DNA of 16,119 nt, from positions 50,001 to 66,119 of the forward strand of contig JADKEB010000005.1 of assembly GCA_016718205.1 (NCBI GenBank), given 5' to 3'. The DNA is from Saprospiraceae bacterium (GTDB taxonomy: Bacteria > Bacteroidota > Bacteroidia > Chitinophagales > Saprospiraceae). Within the stretch, counting starts at the first letter, position 1; each line of letters starts with the position of its first letter. Of the stretch, positions 1 through 7,962 are shown in pieces. The position numbers and the translations under genes are program-made. Below the pieces are notes generated by a model. The model saw only the letters and a list, made by a program, of their open reading frames with translations, was not told the origin of the DNA and ran no database searches.

Positions 1-1162
1 CTCTTAGAATATCATTATCTTCAATATCCGGTGCAAGCGGCATTAGCAAAAATATATTTTCTTTGTCCGGAGGAGCTACTGATGGATCTGTGACTGAAGG
101 GGTACACATATAAAAAAGAGGTTCGTCAGGCCATGCGGGTTTTTTATATATATCATGTGCGTGTTTTTTAAAATCTTTATCAAAAAACAATGTATGATGG
201 TGCAAACCTTTTATTTTAGTATCCAAGCCTATGTAAAATAAAAGCGAACTGGGCGCCATTACCCTGTTGTCCCAATACTTTTTAGAGTAATTTTTATCTT
301 TAGCATCTAATATGATTTGGTCTGTATGGTGATAATCAGCACCTGAAACGATGTAATCAAAAGGAAAAGTCTCTGTATCAGTAATCAGCGTTTCAGCCTT
401 ATTTCCACTTGAACCTATAGATTTTATAGCCGCATTTGTCTTGAAGACAACCCCGAATTTTTTACATATTGTAATAAATGCATCAATAACTTCATACATG
501 CCTCCCGATGGATACCATGTACCCAATTTAAGGTCTGCATAATTCATAAGGCTGTAAAGAGCTGGAGTATCTTCTGGTGTTGCCCCAAGAAACAATACAG
601 GAAATTTGAGGATATTTCGCAGTTTTTCATTTTTAAACAATGCATCAATCTGTTTGGAGATGGAAGAAAGCATCTGCAATTTAAAGAGGCTTTGAACAAC
701 CCTGACATCAGCAAACTCCATTATAGAATGCCCAGGTTTCCATACAAATTCACTCATACCGACTTTATACTTATATTCGGCATCCGCCAAAAATTTGTCA
801 AGCAGCACAGCACTCCCAAATTCAATATTTTCGAATACCTGTCTCAATGCTTCATAAGATGCAGGTAATGTTAGTCTGTCGTTCTGACCAAACACCACTT
901 CGTAGGATGGATCCAATCTAATAAGTTTGTAAAAATCAGATGTAGTATAACCAAAATGGTTGTAAAATTGCTCAAATACTTCAGGCATCCAATACCATGA
1001 AGGACCCATATCAAAGGTAAATCCCGATGATTCAAATTTTCTTGCTCTTCCTCCAAGTTCAGCGTTTTTTTCAAAGACAGTCACACTAAAACCTTCTTTG
1101 GCCAGACAAGCTGCCGCTGCCAAGCTGGAAAATCCAGACCCTATGATTCCTACACTTTTCAA
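1..1162 (-). CDS. crtI: Phytoene desaturase-like FAD-dependent oxidoreductase (C-terminus outside window)
   Basis: Reading leftwards from TTG at 1162, the frame stays open for 387 codons to the window edge. The N-terminus has a dinucleotide-binding fold (VGIIGSGFSSLAAAACLAKEG, then VFEKNAELGGRA, residues about 4-42), followed by DMGPSWYW, typical of CrtI-type carotenoid desaturases. These membrane-associated FAD enzymes introduce double bonds into phytoene or a related polyene during carotenoid synthesis. The family is usually about 490-500 residues, so roughly the last 100, with the C-terminal FAD motif, lie off the window. An in-frame TAA occurs five codons upstream of the TTG and there is no earlier ATG, so TTG is the likely start. 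Substrate (phytoene, diapophytoene or a ketolase-type role) cannot be decided here; a crtB partner is not visible. Confidence 0.85.
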   Translation of the reverse strand, partial: MKSVGIIGSGFSSLAAAACLAKEGFSVTVFEKNAELGGRARKFESSGFTFDMGPSWYWMPEVFEQFYNHFGYTTSDFYKLIRLDPSYEVVFGQNDRLTLPASYEALRQVFENIEFGSAVLLDKFLADAEYKYKVGMSEFVWKPGHSIMEFADVRVVQSLFKLQMLSSISKQIDALFKNEKLRNILKFPVLFLGATPEDTPALYSLMNYADLKLGTWYPSGGMYEVIDAFITICKKFGVVFKTNAAIKSIGSSGNKAETLITDTETFPFDYIVSGADYHHTDQIILDAKDKNYSKKYWDNRVMAPSSLLFYIGLDTKIKGLHHHTLFFDKDFKKHAHDIYKKPAWPDEPLFYMCTPSVTDPSVAPPDKENIFLLMPLAPDIEDNDILR

Positions 1163-1250
1163 GCCAAATATATTTTAAAAGAGTTGACCAAACACCCAAC
1201 AAGTTAAATTGTTTTTTTCCTTTGAAATAAAAAATAGAAAAGTATTAAAA

Positions 1251-1284
1251 AAAAACCACTTCAACAACTGTTAAAGTGGTTTTT
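1251..1284 (-). terminator. Rho-independent terminator downstream of htpG
   Basis: An 11-bp perfect inverted repeat (AAAAACCACTT / AAGTGGTTTTT) with a 12-base loop. It lies about 70 bases past the htpG stop and before the crtI-like start, with T-rich flanks on both strands. It should end the htpG transcript and make the desaturase a separate transcription unit. Confidence 0.8.
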
Positions 1285-1356
1285 AAAATTTTACTAAAAA
1301 GATACTTAAGTGATATTCTATCGAAATTCAAATAGGTAGTAACTCATAGTCCGTAT

Positions 1357-3225
1357 CTATTTTATAAATTCAAGACTTCTGCTTATAAAAGCAGAAAGAT
1401 GTTCGCCACTGAGCATGTTTTGATTGAGTAAAGCAAGATCATGCAGGTAGTTGGCAAAGTCTGCTTTTTTATCTTCGCTCTTCATTTTCAATAATTTTTC
1501 GGCCACCAGCGGATGGTTTGAGTTGATCACTACATTATGACTATCCGGAAACATATTCATGTCCATACCCTGGAGTGCCTGCATTTCTTTCATTCTACGC
1601 ATAAACTCAGGTTTGGTAATAGTCACAGGATGGTCAGTTGGTGATAAGGGTTTCAACTCGATGTGCCCTCCGCCCAGGTTTTTTATAGCATTCGTAAATA
1701 TATCTTTTACCTTGTCCTGTTCTGTCTGGCTAAGTACAGACTCTCTGTTTTCTTCTTTTTGTACCAACTGGTCGGGCGTGTCTGAATCCACTCTTACAAA
1801 AGTCACTTCGTTGCCTTTGTACTCAATATGCTGCATGAAATGATTGTCGATAATAGTATCCATCTCCAGCACATCATATCCGTAATCTTTGGCTGCTTTT
1901 ATATAACTATGCTGCGCCTTAGTATCATTTGAATAAAGATAAATAATCTTGTTGTGTTTATCAGTCTGATTACTTTTGACTTTTTCTTTATACTCTTCCA
2001 GCGTAAAGTATTCATTCTCCAAATTTTTCAAAAGGGAAAATGATATTGCCTTTTCGTTGAATTTTTCATCTGAGATCATACCATACTTAACGAAAGTGCT
2101 GGTTTCTTTCCATTTTTCTTCAAATGATTTTCTGTCAGTATTAAAAAGTGATTGAAGCTTTTCAGCTACTTTCTTTGAAATATATGTATTTATTTTTTTG
2201 ACATTGGCGTCTGACTGAAGGTATGACCGCGACACATTGAGAGGAATATCAGGTGAATCGATAATACCATGTAACAGCATAAGAAATTCAGGAACGATTT
2301 CTTTCACATCGTCGGTAATAAATACCTGATTGCTGTACAATTGGATTTTATTTTTTTGAACTTCAAAATTATTTGTAAGTTTCGGAAAATATAAAATCCC
2401 GGTCAGATTGAATGGATAATCTATATTCAGGTGGATCCAGAATAGTGGAGGCTGGCTGAAAGGATGTAATTCTCTGTAGAAATCCTTATAATCATCATCC
2501 GTCAGATCGGCAGGTTTCTTTTTCCAGATAGGATGGGGATTATTGACAATATCATCTACTTCTGTTTTAATCTCTTGCTTTGTGTCTCCTTCTCCTTCAT
2601 AAGTTGTTTCAGTTTTTGTGCCAAACTTGATTTCTACAGGAAGAAACTTGCAGTACTTACTGAGCAATTCACGTATTCTGTTATCCTCAAGATATTCCAC
2701 ATTTTCTTCATTGATGTGAAGAATAATTTCAGTACCTCTTTCTGCTCTGTCATTTGGCTCAATGGTGTATTCAGGGTTTCCGTCACATTCCCATCTTACA
2801 GCTCCTGCATCATCCCGATAGGACTTAGTGATGACTTCCACCTTATCCGCTACCATAAAAGATGAATAAAAACCTAGCCCAAAGTGGCCTATGATAGATG
2901 CATCATCCTTATATTTTTCCAGAAATTCTTCCGCAGAAGAAAAAGCCATTTGGTTAAGGTATTTGTTCACCTCATCTTCCGTCATCCCTATACCCTGATC
3001 AAGTATATGAAGTGTTTTGGCTTCTTTATTGACTTTTATTTCGATTTTGGTATCACCCAACTCACCTTTGACTTCTCCTTTTAAAGCCAGTGTTTTGATT
3101 TTGGTGGTGGCATCCACTGCATTGGAAACCAACTCCCTGAGGAAGATCTCATGGTCTGAGTAAAGAAATTTTTTAATGATGGGAAAAATATTTTCCGCTT
3201 GTACCGATATATTACCTTTTGACAT
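1357..3225 (-). CDS. htpG: Molecular chaperone HtpG (Hsp90)
   Basis: 622 residues, the usual length for bacterial Hsp90, with an uninterrupted frame. The N-terminal GHKL ATPase domain is complete: LRELVSNAVDA with E31 and N35, DQGIGM at 76-81, and the lid/GHFGLGFYSSF segment at 113-123. A middle domain follows, including the conserved SRSYLQ motif, then a C-terminal dimerisation domain. The protein is a cytosolic ATP-dependent dimeric chaperone acting late in folding and under heat stress. Start ATG at 3225 follows the conserved beginning of the family. It is monocistronic: a strong hairpin follows at 1251-1284 and a long non-coding region lies upstream. A sigma-54-like -24/-12 site lies just upstream (3258-3273). 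The ORF contains several A/T homopolymers yet no frameshift. Confidence 0.97.
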   Translation of the reverse strand: MSKGNISVQAENIFPIIKKFLYSDHEIFLRELVSNAVDATTKIKTLALKGEVKGELGDTKIEIKVNKEAKTLHILDQGIGMTEDEVNKYLNQMAFSSAEEFLEKYKDDASIIGHFGLGFYSSFMVADKVEVITKSYRDDAGAVRWECDGNPEYTIEPNDRAERGTEIILHINEENVEYLEDNRIRELLSKYCKFLPVEIKFGTKTETTYEGEGDTKQEIKTEVDDIVNNPHPIWKKKPADLTDDDYKDFYRELHPFSQPPLFWIHLNIDYPFNLTGILYFPKLTNNFEVQKNKIQLYSNQVFITDDVKEIVPEFLMLLHGIIDSPDIPLNVSRSYLQSDANVKKINTYISKKVAEKLQSLFNTDRKSFEEKWKETSTFVKYGMISDEKFNEKAISFSLLKNLENEYFTLEEYKEKVKSNQTDKHNKIIYLYSNDTKAQHSYIKAAKDYGYDVLEMDTIIDNHFMQHIEYKGNEVTFVRVDSDTPDQLVQKEENRESVLSQTEQDKVKDIFTNAIKNLGGGHIELKPLSPTDHPVTITKPEFMRRMKEMQALQGMDMNMFPDSHNVVINSNHPLVAEKLLKMKSEDKKADFANYLHDLALLNQNMLSGEHLSAFISRSLEFIK

Positions 3226-3257
3226 ATTAAAATTGATTTATAATTCTTACCTTACAT

Positions 3258-3273
3258 GTCAAAGTCTGTGCCA
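3258..3273 (-). promoter_or_regulatory. Sigma-54-like -24/-12 promoter of htpG
   Basis: On the minus strand the sequence reads TGGCAC-N5-TTGA, differing from the TGGCAC-N5-TTGC consensus in one core position. The expected transcription start falls near 3245, giving a leader of about 20 bases. Two tandem TGTCA pentamers lie just upstream (3286-3298). This is a motif match only; sigma-54 use has not been shown from the sequence. Confidence 0.5.
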
Positions 3274-3728
3274 CTACTGTAAATATGACATTTTGACAGA
3301 AAAATGCTAAATCAATCTAATGAAAGTTGGCAAAAATTCAGTTTAAAGAGGTGTGTATAACTCATTGTATAAATGAGTAAAAGCTCTTCAATACCCCTGC
3401 CTGCGTACCTTTTCAGGCAGGCTCAACCCCTAAAGAGCCTGTCAAGCTGGGCTTGAGACGACCCACCCACTTCTTCAAATCAACGCGCTGCACTCCCCAT
3501 TAGGGTAGCTTCCCTGCCATGTAGACACAAGCAAATCTCCTCCATATGTTTTTTCAAATTAGCACTTGTAAATAAATACATTTATTATTATACCGACGAG
3601 AATTTATTTTGCAAATAATTCTGTCGCCATTATAAAGACGATTAATGTCTTTAAAGACAACCCGTCCTTACTCAAAATGAATAAATTGATAAATTAAATT
3701 TTCGCAAACCAATTTATTTTGAGTATAA

Positions 3729-3883
3729 GAGTATGTTTAAAATTTATCCTTTAGCAATAAAATGTTTTATTTTGGCTACAAATTATTAAATTTTTCATCA
3801 AATTGCCACATTCTGCCAAAATTTGCCTCTTTTCGCTCAAAATAACTCCATTTTATTATCCAAAACAAAATTTAAACATACTC
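3729..3883. repeat. MITE-like element with terminal inverted repeats
   Basis: A 155-bp AT-rich non-coding element bounded by inverted ends: GAGTATGTTTAAAATTT (3729-3745) and its near-perfect complement ending CATACTC (3867-3883), with one mismatch over 17. The trinucleotide TAA flanks both sides (3726-3728 and 3884-3886), as a 3-bp target duplication would. There is no ORF inside. The size, ends and flanks fit a non-autonomous miniature transposable element; the parent element is unknown. Confidence 0.55.
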
Positions 3884-3921
3884 TAAGTGCAATTTGTTAT
3901 GCAAACATTTAAGTGTATCTT

Positions 3922-4869
3922 TCAGGATGACTTTAGGGCTGCAATCAATCTTTGAGCTAGTTCTTCACCAATTTTATTTTGAGCCTCTTCAGTTGATGCT
4001 CCGATATGCGGTGTCAATGATATTCTCGGATGTGAAAGAATATCTCTGCGAGGTGTTGGCTCATTGTCAAAAACATCCAATCCTGCTGCTGACACTTTTC
4101 CGGAATCCAAAGCCTGAAGTAAAGCTTCTTCATCAATGGTACCTCCCCGACTAGCATTGACAATAAACACCCCTTGTTTCATTTTAGTAAATTCTTTTGA
4201 GCCCAAAATAGGATCTCCTACTGACGGGATATGGAGTGATATGTAGTCTGATACTCCAAGCAAAGTATCCATATCAGAAGTTTTGATATCTGCGGAGAAA
4301 CCCAGCTTGTCCGGACCAACTTTAACATTTGCTTCGCTGACATAAGGATCAACGGCAACTATGTTCATACCCAAACCAAGTCCCACTCTGGCCATTTCCT
4401 GTCCTATACGTCCGAAACCAATAATACCCAAAGTTTTGCCTTCCAGCTCTGATCCTTTAGCATATGCCTTTTTGAGATCATTGAATGCTGAGTCGCCCGT
4501 TGCAGGCATACTCCTGTTGGACTGATATAAAAATCGGGAAAGGCTTAGCATGTGCGCCATAGCCAACTCAGCAACTGACCTTGATGAAGCTGCAGGAGTA
4601 TTAATGACAGCAATCCCTTTGGTTTTAGCATATTCTACATCTATGTTATCAAGTCCTACCCCACCTCTTCCGATCGCTTTGAGGTTTGGACAGGCATCTA
4701 TAAGTTCCTTACGAACTTTTGTAGCACTTCTGACACAAATTGCATCATAAGCATTCAGTTTGTGGAGTAAATCAGCTTGTTCTATTTTATTTGTATCTAC
4801 TTCAAAACCAGCTTCATTCAGTAGTTTTTTTCCAATGGGTTCGATACCATCATTTACAAGGATTCTCAT
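3922..4869 (-). CDS. serA: D-3-phosphoglycerate dehydrogenase, short form without ACT domain
   Basis: 315 residues of the D-isomer-specific 2-hydroxyacid dehydrogenase family. The substrate-binding lobe includes GRGGVGLDNID (68-77). The NAD-binding fold has LGIIGFGRIGQ (148-157) with Asp174 as the likely NAD-selecting acidic residue. The catalytic triad is visible as Arg241 (NASRGG), Glu270 (DVFDNEP) and His288 (TPHIGAST). The reaction expected is oxidation of 3-phosphoglycerate to 3-phosphohydroxypyruvate, the first step of serine synthesis, in the cytosol. The ORF ends soon after the His motif, so the regulatory ACT and intervening domains of long SerA are absent, as in many Bacteroidota. 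Other 2-hydroxyacid dehydrogenases are possible but the GRGGVGLDNID and TEEAQ segments favour SerA. No serC neighbour is present in the window. Confidence 0.88.
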   Translation of the reverse strand: MRILVNDGIEPIGKKLLNEAGFEVDTNKIEQADLLHKLNAYDAICVRSATKVRKELIDACPNLKAIGRGGVGLDNIDVEYAKTKGIAVINTPAASSRSVAELAMAHMLSLSRFLYQSNRSMPATGDSAFNDLKKAYAKGSELEGKTLGIIGFGRIGQEMARVGLGLGMNIVAVDPYVSEANVKVGPDKLGFSADIKTSDMDTLLGVSDYISLHIPSVGDPILGSKEFTKMKQGVFIVNASRGGTIDEEALLQALDSGKVSAAGLDVFDNEPTPRRDILSHPRISLTPHIGASTEEAQNKIGEELAQRLIAALKSS

Positions 4870-4897
4870 TGACTTACAGTTTTTATTATTTATGAGA

Positions 4898-4905
4898 CAA
4901 AGGTA
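4898..4905 (-). promoter_or_regulatory. Bacteroidota-type -7 element upstream of serA
   Basis: TACCTTTG on the minus strand matches the TAnnTTTG -7 consensus, 29 bases before the serA ATG. The -33 element is weak (CTTT at 4923-4926, spacer about 17), so this is tentative. Confidence 0.4.
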
Positions 4906-4954
4906 GAATAATTAAAAAAGTTAAAGCATCCCCAGGAGAAACATTAGATAATTG

Positions 4955-5019
4955 TTAACGTAAGTAAAAGACATTGAAAAATACAATTAATTGAATGTCT
5001 GCATAATATAATACGTTAA
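4955..5019. repeat. 65-bp nested inverted repeat
   Basis: The outer arms TTAACGTA (4955-4962) and TACGTTAA (5012-5019) are perfectly complementary. The inner arms AGACATT (4969-4975) and AATGTCT (4994-5000) are also perfect, enclosing CAATTAATTG. It lies upstream of serA in a 475-base gene-free region. It could be an operator, a small repeat unit or the remains of an insertion; nothing more can be said. Confidence 0.45.
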
Positions 5020-5152
5020 AATAAATATGTGTAAAATCGGTTCATCTCAGGCAACGAAAAGAGCTATTTATGAATCTTAAATATATGAGGCTCAAAGTCT
5101 CAGATTGATATTCTTTTCAAAATTCAATTTGAAAAAAATTCTTTAGCGAAGT

Positions 5153-5186
5153 AAAAAAGGCATTCTGAAAGCAGAAAGCCTTTTTT
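5153..5186. terminator. Bidirectional hairpin terminator
   Basis: AAAAAAGGC (5153-5161) pairs with GCCTTTTTT (5178-5186), with an inner TTCT/AGAA pairing. U-rich tails would form on both strands. It lies downstream of the ORF6N gene on the minus strand. Confidence 0.65.
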
Positions 5187-5227
5187 ATTTTATGGATAAA
5201 CTGGTATTTATTAATATTATATACAAC

Positions 5228-5255
5228 AAAAGCCCCTGATCGCTCAGAGGCTTTT
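5228..5255. terminator. Second hairpin terminator downstream of the ORF6N gene
   Basis: AAAAGCC-c-CTGA / TCAG-a-GGCTTTT is a near-perfect stem with a four-base loop, 90 bases past the ORF6N stop. Together with the hairpin at 5153-5186 it insulates the minus-strand mobile module from serA. Confidence 0.7.
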
Positions 5256-5345
5256 ATATTGTTTTGATTAGAATTGGTGCATTACACAAAAAGCCATAAC
5301 TATCTACGTCGTATGGCATTTGTTTTTGTTCATTCGTGCTTCTAT

Positions 5346-5681
5346 TCATGGCGCAGCCGCTATGGCTCTTTCACTTTTTAATATACATGACAGCATCGTA
5401 ACGCCTTGCTCAGTAAAACAAAATGGTGCATAACGCAAGCCTTGTTTGTCCTCTTTGGAGGTCACAAATTGTGACCTCCAGCCTTCAAACTCATCTGCTT
5501 TCATTTCAAACATAAAGTCTTCAGGAAAACGATATATATTTCTTCTTACTGCCTGTTTCAATACCTTTGTATCCACCCCGTAGAGTTCAGCAAGATCTCT
5601 GTCCAGCATTACTTTTTGTTGTCTTATTTCATATATTTTACTTATAATTACCTCATTCAGTATACTTATTTCGCTACTCAT
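5346..5681 (-). CDS. ORF6N (KilA-N-related) domain protein, shortened
   Basis: From ATG at 5681 this encodes 111 residues; an upstream TTG at 5714 would add 11, but the conserved region begins after the ATG. The body is a clear ORF6N DNA-binding domain: IRQQKVMLDRDLAELYGVDTKVLKQAVRR, then RFPEDFMFEM, then LRYAPFCFTEQGVTMLS. ORF6N domains occur in phage and mobile-element proteins and are presumed to bind DNA. The domain normally runs on after SERAI into a helical region of 60 or more residues; here it ends abruptly with SERAIAAAP, so the C-terminal half has been lost. It lies 48 bases after the recombinase stop and is probably cotranscribed with the two recombinases. It may be non-functional. 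Confidence 0.75.
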   Translation of the reverse strand: MSSEISILNEVIISKIYEIRQQKVMLDRDLAELYGVDTKVLKQAVRRNIYRFPEDFMFEMKADEFEGWRSQFVTSKEDKQGLRYAPFCFTEQGVTMLSCILKSERAIAAAP

Positions 5682-5729
5682 TCGCTTTTGATATTTTGAT
5701 GTAAAATTACACAATTTTGTAAATTCCCT

Positions 5730-6503
5730 TTACTTCATAGGATGGTATTTGTTCAGGCTGTCTTTTAGTTCCTGAAGGTTCATTACGTTGTATCTTTCGG
5801 TACTGCTGACGTATCTGTGACCTGCCATGTATTGTACTTTTCTGATGTCTATCGTTTTGAGCCATTCGGCTATGACAGTGTAGCGGATGATTTTTCCTGA
5901 CGTGATCCTGGGATATTTTTTTTTGACTTTCCTGAAGTTATGGTATAAACTGGCTTTGATATTGTCGGAGCCTCGTTCGCCAAAAAACAACTTTTCTGTG
6001 ATGATAGGATCTATTTTGTTTGGTTTCCTGCCGTTTCTATAAGATGTTACATTTGCCAACATTCTGGGCCTGACGATCAGTAGATATTCCTGGAGTTCCA
6101 ACATCTGCGATGCTTCCAGGTCTAAGGTTCTGCTATTGGTGTCGCCATAACCGGGTATATATATTTTTCCCTCTTTGAGTCGGATATGTCCGGGTTCTAA
6201 CTGGTGTAGTTCTCCTGTCATGACGGCCTGATGGATCACCAGACTCAGGATGATTTTATTGCGTTTGTCCCTGTCGTCTAAGGCTTCATAATTATCAAAA
6301 CATTCCTTCAAGTGGTTGTAATCTATGATGTCGTTTAAGATGGATTTTCGTTGCCCTTTGATAAATATACCTGATACTGGGGTGATAGCATTACTCAGGC
6401 TGTCATGATAATGTTTGATGGCAATAATGATCCTTTTGTAATGATTCAGACTATACGTTTGCCGGATATCTTCTATAAACTCTATCACTATTTTATACGT
6501 CAC
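5730..6503 (-). CDS. Tyrosine recombinase (second of the pair)
   Basis: The C-terminal half has the signature of a phage-type integrase: IRYTVIAEWLK (box II Arg), YMAGHRYVSS (His) and TERYNV (catalytic Tyr near residue 239). The box I region reads AVMTGELHQL, where the usual arginine is replaced by Gly or displaced, so full activity is doubtful. The GTG at 6503 gives 257 residues. The frame continues open upstream to a TAA at about 6657 and encodes a plausible SAM-like core-binding N-terminus (DIRQQLIRLESHLQQ, HTIRQYKNCTGIYLEWLHE) but contains no ATG, GTG or TTG. The true start is therefore uncertain, and the tandem ATTAATA repeats at the front may have damaged it. It lies directly downstream of another recombinase on the same strand; paired recombinases are common in mobile elements. 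Confidence 0.75.
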   Translation of the reverse strand: MTYKIVIEFIEDIRQTYSLNHYKRIIIAIKHYHDSLSNAITPVSGIFIKGQRKSILNDIIDYNHLKECFDNYEALDDRDKRNKIILSLVIHQAVMTGELHQLEPGHIRLKEGKIYIPGYGDTNSRTLDLEASQMLELQEYLLIVRPRMLANVTSYRNGRKPNKIDPIITEKLFFGERGSDNIKASLYHNFRKVKKKYPRITSGKIIRYTVIAEWLKTIDIRKVQYMAGHRYVSSTERYNVMNLQELKDSLNKYHPMK

Positions 6504-6681
6504 TTCCTCAGGATGATGATTGTTTTCATGGAGCCATTCCAGATAGATACCTGTACAGTTTTTGTATTGTCGGATGGTGTGTACATGATATTTCTTTTGC
6601 TGCAGATGGCTTTCTAAACGGATGAGTTGCTGCCGGATATCATTATTAATTATTAATTATTAAATATGTATTTGGGTTTTC

Positions 6682-7077
6682 TCATTTTGTATCCTTTTTA
6701 GGGTTATTGTCTATGTTGGTTTGGGCTTCAATATGGGTATATATCTTGGTACTCTCTAAGGTGGCATGTCCTAAAAATCTGGCTATATCCGTGAGCTTCA
6801 TACCTTGATGCAGCAGATGAGTGGCGATGCTATGCCGTAATCCATGCATGCCCACCGGCTTGTCTATGTTTGCTTTCTTGAGCAGATCTTTTACTCTATC
6901 GTAGATACTTTGATGTCCCATCTTTTGACCTGTATAAGCTACAAAAAAATACTCATGGCTTCGTTTGTTGAGCAGTAGTGGTCGGGCAATCGTCAGATAA
7001 TCCATAATATCTTTTTTGACTTGTCCTACCATGGGGGTGTATCTTTCTTTGTAGTTTTTGCCGGTGGTGATATACAC
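6682..7077 (-). CDS. Tyrosine recombinase, C-terminal catalytic fragment (frameshifted gene)
   Basis: 131 residues from GTG at 7077. It holds most of the catalytic set: Lys in ITTGKNYKERYTP, HGLRHSIATHLL (His-x-x-Arg), LGHATLESTKIYTH (His and the tyrosine nucleophile). The missing box I arginine lies in the upstream ORF (7077-7583). Reading about 15 codons further upstream in this same frame gives DNIRVKDILPDRNLV, which joins naturally to RRNEG of the upstream ORF. The two ORFs are therefore one XerC/D-like gene of about 300 residues broken by a single-base indel near 7119-7121, within a run of C on the plus strand. No IntI-specific extra domain is visible, so it is not an integron integrase. 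Confidence 0.85.
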   Translation of the reverse strand: MYITTGKNYKERYTPMVGQVKKDIMDYLTIARPLLLNKRSHEYFFVAYTGQKMGHQSIYDRVKDLLKKANIDKPVGMHGLRHSIATHLLHQGMKLTDIARFLGHATLESTKIYTHIEAQTNIDNNPKKDTK

Positions 7078-7583
7078 TAAATTCCTGTCGGGTAAGATGT
7101 CTTTGACCCTGATGTTGTCCCTTCATTTCTCCTTACGCCACAGCCGTAATATATCGCTAATATCGCTCTGTCTCTCATGCCTAATAAATTGTCATCTATA
7201 CTCTCGTACAAGGTTCTGATCTCTGATTCGGTCAGGATGGCAGGCTTGTAATCAGTCTTACCGCAGTATTGCACGGGTACTTCTATTTGTCCCTGTCCTG
7301 TCTCTCTGAGGTATTTGGCAAAGAGTTTCGCGGTCGAAAGATGGGCTCTCAGCGTTCCTAATTTAAAGGGTTGACCTGTCTTGCTCGATAGTGTACCCAA
7401 ATTCTCAAAATAGGCTTTTATCCTTGCTCCTGTGATGGCTCCAATGTGGGTCACTCCATTTTCTGCCATGTAACTGAACAATTTTCCTATCTTCACCGGA
7501 TAGGTGTGGACACTGGTTTTGTTATAATTTAATACTTGCATCCATGTTGTAAAACCTTCGATATATCGTTCTTTTTGTTTCAT
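7077..7583 (-). CDS. Tyrosine recombinase, N-terminal fragment (frameshifted gene)
   Basis: Starts at ATG 7583. It carries the SAM-like core-binding domain (residues about 5-95: YIEGFTTWMQVLNYNKTSVHTY, LRAHLSTAKLFAKYLRE) and the beginning of the catalytic domain (LTESEIRTLYESI, MRDRAILAIYYGCGVRRNEG with the box I Arg). After RRNEG the frame drifts into TTSGSKTSYPTGI and stops. One extra base in the GGG run, giving GEG-D-NIRV, would restore the protein. The gene is the first of a minus-strand set (two recombinases, then ORF6N). A strong nested hairpin lies just upstream at 7614-7724. Confidence 0.85.
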   Translation of the reverse strand: MKQKERYIEGFTTWMQVLNYNKTSVHTYPVKIGKLFSYMAENGVTHIGAITGARIKAYFENLGTLSSKTGQPFKLGTLRAHLSTAKLFAKYLRETGQGQIEVPVQYCGKTDYKPAILTESEIRTLYESIDDNLLGMRDRAILAIYYGCGVRRNEGTTSGSKTSYPTGI

Positions 7584-7613
7584 TTTGTTATGTGTTTTTG
7601 ATTAAAAAAATGT

Positions 7614-7724
7614 GGGTGTATCCCAAAATTGCAGTTTAATAAAAATTCCTTTTGTTTTACCCCATCCCTTAAAGGGTGACAAAAAGAATTTTATAACGAT
7701 TGAATGAAAAAATGGGGTACACCC
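7614..7724. repeat. Nested inverted repeat beside the recombinase genes
   Basis: Three concentric arms: GGGTGTATCCCA (7614-7625) with TGGGGTACACCC (7713-7724), 11 of 12; AAAATTCCTTTTGT (7642-7655) with ACAAAAAGAATTTT (7679-7692), 13 of 14; and the inner CCCTT/AAGGG at 7666-7676. It begins 30 bases upstream of the first recombinase. It could be the end or recombination site of the recombinase element, or an operator. No second copy was found in the window. Confidence 0.55.
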
Positions 7725-7962
7725 TTTGAGACTTATGAAATTGACAACAGAGTCTTTGCTCGACCATTCGGAACTAATATTGCTTCACAATAAGTTTTGA
7801 AAAGAATAACTTCATTTTGGAAGGTAAGGTTGACAAAGTTTTAATTAAAGATGGTGTTTTATTAGACGAATTAATTTACGCAATGCGACGAGAAAACCTG
7901 AAGAAGTAAACAACGAACCGCTACATACTCTTGAATAAAAATTTAAAAAATGGAAAAAATAG

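Larger units (their letters stand above)
3226..3921. other. Long intergenic region between serA and htpG
   Basis: About 690 bases without a credible gene. 3385-3530 is more GC-rich than its surroundings and contains a TGCCTG/CAGGCA hairpin; I do not recognise it. 3594-3626 is an imperfect hairpin (CGACGAGAATT / AATTCTGTCG), 3647-3658 is the perfect palindrome GTCTTTAAAGAC, and 3669-3688 pairs with 3710-3725 (TACTCAAAAT ... AATTTATTTTGAGTA). 3729-3883 is a MITE-like element described separately. Confidence 0.6.

Noticed and set aside
871..1074. 67-codon minus-strand ORF inside the crtI-like gene
   Set aside because: Out-of-frame shadow of the desaturase, whose own frame is open across the whole interval with clear family motifs.
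5730..7583. The two tyrosine recombinases as the integron integrase of the downstream array
   Set aside because: Both are XerC/D- or phage-like in length and motif spacing, with no room for the IntI-specific insert. They are on the opposite strand and separated from the array by an intact TPR gene and an IS.
5730..7583. Recombinase-in-trio (RIT) element
   Set aside because: Only two recombinase genes are present; the apparent third ORF is the frameshifted second half of one gene.
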